NCBI GenBank assembly: GCA_018806915.1
Contig: JAGKQI010000098.1
Location: 1,736,001 to 1,800,000 of the forward strand
Length of the DNA: 64,000 nucleotides
Origin: Phytophthora colocasiae
Taxonomy: Eukaryota; Oomycota; Peronosporomycetes; Peronosporales; Peronosporaceae
Reading direction: 5' to 3'
In this document: positions 61,077-64,000 of the stretch, piece after piece
How the letters are laid out: every line of letters begins with the position of its first letter
How positions within the stretch are numbered: position 1 is the first letter of the stretch
Translations under genes and position numbers: made by a program
The notes under the pieces: generated by a model
Told to the model about the DNA's origin: nothing
What the model saw: the letters and a program-made list of their open reading frames with translations, nothing else
Database searches by the model: none

Positions 61077-63263
61077 CTAGTGCGTGCGCGTCCAGAATTT
61101 GACATCCTCTTGGGCTTTGGCTAGCACTTGAGCAGTGCAGGCCAACGGCGTGCGAATCGTCATCTCGTAGACGCAGGTCGAAGGTTCATCCACGTCCAGG
61201 ATCTCCTCGTCATCACCACATTCAAACTTTACCAATACAGACCTATGTAACACAGTATTGCTAGTCAGTCAAATAATGTGGGGATCAACAATTGTCCACT
61301 TCAAACTGACCTCTCTGGACCCTTGTAGCACTTCTGACCCTTTGAGTAATTCATCATAGTGTGATCCACTGCACCTTCACCCTCCTTAGCTGCCCAGCCA
61401 TCCCATTTGCCAAGCTTTGTATAATCCTGCTTTATTTCTTCAAAGGCACAGAATTTGTAGTTGTATTTCTGAAAGACAGTGTCAGAAGAAGTGTACAGAA
61501 GATAGGAACTACTAGTACATACCTCAATGCGCTTCTCAACGCACTTGTTCTTCAACGCGAAGTACGCGCGGTCCGGCCCGTAGTCCATTTGCGCAGCCTC
61601 ACGCTTGTCCTGTTGTTCTTTCTCCAAGCTTGCAATGTCGTCGTCGATCTCGCGCAGAACCTTCCGCAATGACTCGGCCACCGGCAATTTCAACTCGTCA
61701 TCTAGCTTCGGGCTTGGGTTCACAACAGCTCTTGTTAGTAAGCCATTGCAGAGTTTCGAAAGAAGGAAACAACTGCTCAAACTTACAATAAATAGTGGTA
61801 AGCATACACTGGTGCATCCCAGACAACCCGTGCGCCCCACATCATCGAGCTGTATCCATCGTAGACGCTGCCTCCTCCTAATTGGCGGAACCAGACTGAA
61901 CGCGACGGGTACGGAAAGCCCGGTAGCTTGTTGATAGCGGACCCAGCAATTTCAGGAGAGGACAACACGTTCCACAAGGTTTTGGGAGAGAATAGCACCA
62001 GTTCAACCAGCGCACGGACAGGAGAAATGACGATACCTTCGACAAGACTTTGGTAAATCAAACAACCTGGCATCATTGTGTATGGTAGGGGTTCGTACCA
62101 ATCGTTCGCAGTGCATACAACCCAATCTTCTTTCGGCCTTCAGGCCCTCCATTGAACAGGGGGCCGAGGAAATCTTCTCGTCGCATTTCTTCAGCAGTGC
62201 GAGGAGCTCTCCTGCACATTTACAAACCATAACTGTTAGTCAACAACAAAATTCCGTTTACCTGGAATGAAATCCACGCGCACAACTTCTTGGTAGGGTC
62301 TTGTTTGTTGTGGTTCATTCGCAAGTAGTCCGACAGAGGAATCCGCGTGCCATCAGGCAACTCAATGAGGCTCTTCACCGTGTCTTTCCTGGAGTTGAGA
62401 ATCTCAGACGCACGTTCGTCTTCCGCGGAATTCACCGGTGTGTTATCATCCGCCACTCGAATGGCATCGAGGCCTTCGAAATCCAATGCTTCGACAGCTT
62501 CTTTCTCTTCAGCATCCGAGAACTGCTGCTTGCTCGTCTGTTCATGACCCTGAGCCTGCTTCTGTCGTGCTACTTCCATCCTGTACTTCTTTTCCTTCAA
62601 CTCCTCCCGATCCTTGTGCATCGTCACTCTTTCCTTCAGCAACTGAAGTCCTGCAAGCTCCTTCTGTGTCGCTGATTCTGCGTCTTTTGCTCCACTGAAG
62701 TATGGTGCAATTTCCTCATTGATCGTTGCCTCCCGCTTCCCGAAACCAGCCTTCACGACTTCCAGTCTCTGCTCTGCCTCCTTCTGGAACTTAGCCGCAG
62801 CTACAACGCATGTATTCGGGCAGGGAGACTTGCCATTCACTTCTTCATCTGACCCATCACAACAGTCACAAATACCGTCGTGAATTCGTGACGTGTGGAT
62901 CTAAACAACCACGAAACGTATTGTCAATGACAATTTTTACGCTAAAACCCACTAAATCAGCTTCATTTCTCTCACCTTTCCAGGGAAGAACCCACCATTC
63001 TCGCAATGAAACAGAGAAGTTATCAAGTGCGAGCAGGCAGCTGTGCCTGGTTCATCCTGGCCGTCATCACAGTCGCAGAACTCATCGTTCACTCGACTAA
63101 TGGGCAAATTGGTGGATTTACCGCCCACAACGCACGAAAACTCGGCTGAACGGTACTTAGACTGATCAGATGGAGCTACGCCATGAATATGCACGGAGGA
63201 GGAGGCGTAGGAGGCAGCGGGGAGCAGCGTAAGCAGCGCTAGGGGGTGCAGCAAGCGCGTCAT
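61077..63263 (-). CDS. Glucosidase II beta subunit-like protein (seven exons)
   Basis: Exons on the minus strand: 63263-62976, 62900-62284, 62212-62099, 62066-61787, 61730-61523, 61468-61311, 61242-61077. Most introns are 54-76 bp with GT-AG ends; the third would be only 32 bp, so that junction is less sure. The product has a signal peptide (MTRLLHPLALLTLLPAASYA), two LDLa-like repeats (NDEFCDCDDGQDEPG, DGICDCCDGSDE), a charged coiled coil (exon 2) and a C-terminal MRH domain with CVYEMTIRTPLAC. This is the layout of the ER subunit that guides glucose trimming of N-glycans. Exon 4 encodes a hydrophobic stretch (IVISPVRALVELVLF) that I do not know from other members. Confidence 0.87.
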
Positions 63264-63360
63264 GTTGCTACACGTTGCGGAATTGCATAATAATGTTCGG
63301 ATTGGTTGAAAATGAAGCTTTATTATTGACCAATTATCATGTTGAAGACAAAGGAGGACA

Positions 63361-64000
63361 TTAAGCGTCCTCCGAATAGTTGCAAGCGTCCTCTCCACAC
63401 TGACACTGGCACTCGCATTCGGCCTCATGTTCTTGTTCGAAGTTCCTTGCGTTCGGCTGCGTGTACATCGTGGCTCCAACAGCTTTAAACTTGGACATCT
63501 TGAACTGTTCCCGCACAGGCACTCTTGGATAATTGCGGATGTCCTTACCGATGGAGCATCGTGTCTCTCGAGGCAACGGTAGTTTCTATCAAAATCAAGA
63601 GTTAGTTGGAGATCAATAGTGCAAGGTGATGCAAGCAGAACGCACTCCTTTCGTCTTCATGGAGCTGAGATCTGGGTAGTCGGCGTTGTCGTTGCTGAAT
63701 GAAGTATACCGGGCTTGCACCAGTCCCCAAATGTCTTCAGACTCCCTGTAGATACAGAAACAACAGTTGACAAAAGCTCCTTATAACCGACAACTGCTGC
63801 TTTATCGATCACTTACTTGGACTTGATGCCGTACGTCGTATCATTTGTTGGGACGAAGCCTCCTTTGCACTTGGCAACGGGTCTCACCACAATATCCGGA
63901 TGTTCGTTCGCAAACTTGCGTGTGTCACCTGCACTTATATATCTTTTTCACAAACAAACAAGTTAAAGTCTTTTCACCAAAGTTACCGTCAAAGATCAAG
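63361..64000 (-). CDS. Cysteine-rich-tail protein of unknown function (3' part, runs off window)
   Basis: Exons on the minus strand: beyond 64000 to 63987, 63928-63817, 63745-63646 and 63585-63361, with introns of about 58-71 bp that keep the frame. The partial protein has FANEHPDIVVRPVAKCKGGF, GLVQARYTSFSNDNADYPDL, LPLPRETRCSIGKDIRNYPR and a tail ending ECECQCQCGEDACNYSEDA. I do not recognise it. Short YTSF..DYPDL-type motifs recall ciliary microtubule-associated proteins, but that is a guess. The start is outside the window. Confidence 0.6.

Overview
This window looks like a piece of an oomycete nuclear genome, most likely Phytophthora or a close relative. I infer this from compact genes with few short GT-AG introns (about 54-76 bp), a local family of secreted PLD-like proteins, START-like proteins, CryptonS-like, piggyBac-like and Ty3/gypsy elements, and a eukaryotic ribosomal protein gene. 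The genus is an inference; nothing here names the species. There is no CRISPR array, operon or rRNA, and I found no intact tRNA.

Layout. 1-5503: a START-like gene (minus strand, running off the left edge) split by a 4.6-kb Ty3/gypsy element with identical 220-bp LTRs and a 5-bp target duplication. 6665-10488: a large START/PDZ-like membrane protein. 10621-17209: a tandem array of four membrane-anchored proteins, each with two thioredoxin-like (TRP14/TXNDC17-type) domains. 17305-20609: a PX-domain protein and a mitochondrial PPR-like protein. 20627-22341: secreted PLD-like gene 1, with a Tc1/mariner-like element sitting 61 bp upstream of its start and directly abutting a 4.6-kb Crypton-like element (23666-28251). 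The Crypton carries a tyrosine recombinase gene and a DNA-binding Ulp1-type protease gene.

29336-34475 holds a piggyBac-type non-autonomous element, a DDE_Tnp_4-type transposase gene with an intact ORF, and a decayed piggyBac. 34640-41080 returns to host genes: PLD-like gene 2, a conserved gene of unknown function, ribosomal protein uL4 (RPL4), and PLD-like gene 3. 41.1-48.9 kb is a repeat-rich zone with two decayed PLD-like copies, a Harbinger-type element inserted in another transposon's gene, a foldback structure and long palindromes.

48901-60585 is a piggyBac element (TTAA ends) whose transposase gene is itself split by an 8.3-kb chromovirus-type Ty3/gypsy element (51489-59773; 460-bp LTRs, CTCCA duplication). 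61077-64000 returns to host genes: a seven-exon glucosidase II beta subunit gene and the 3' part of an unknown cysteine-rich gene.

The most unusual signal is in the 8.3-kb gypsy element. Its LTRs, gag, pol and antisense gene are tiled with short perfect inverted repeats (arms usually 7-12 nt, loops 2-10 nt) about every 50 nt. The other gypsy element and the host genes do not show this on reading. The same element has a textbook -1 frameshift signal between gag and protease and a long antisense ORF overlapping the chromodomain end of pol. Also notable are the Crypton with its Ulp1 partner gene, the palindromic terminal repeats of that element, and the 41-bp palindrome-bearing minisatellite in front of the protease gene.
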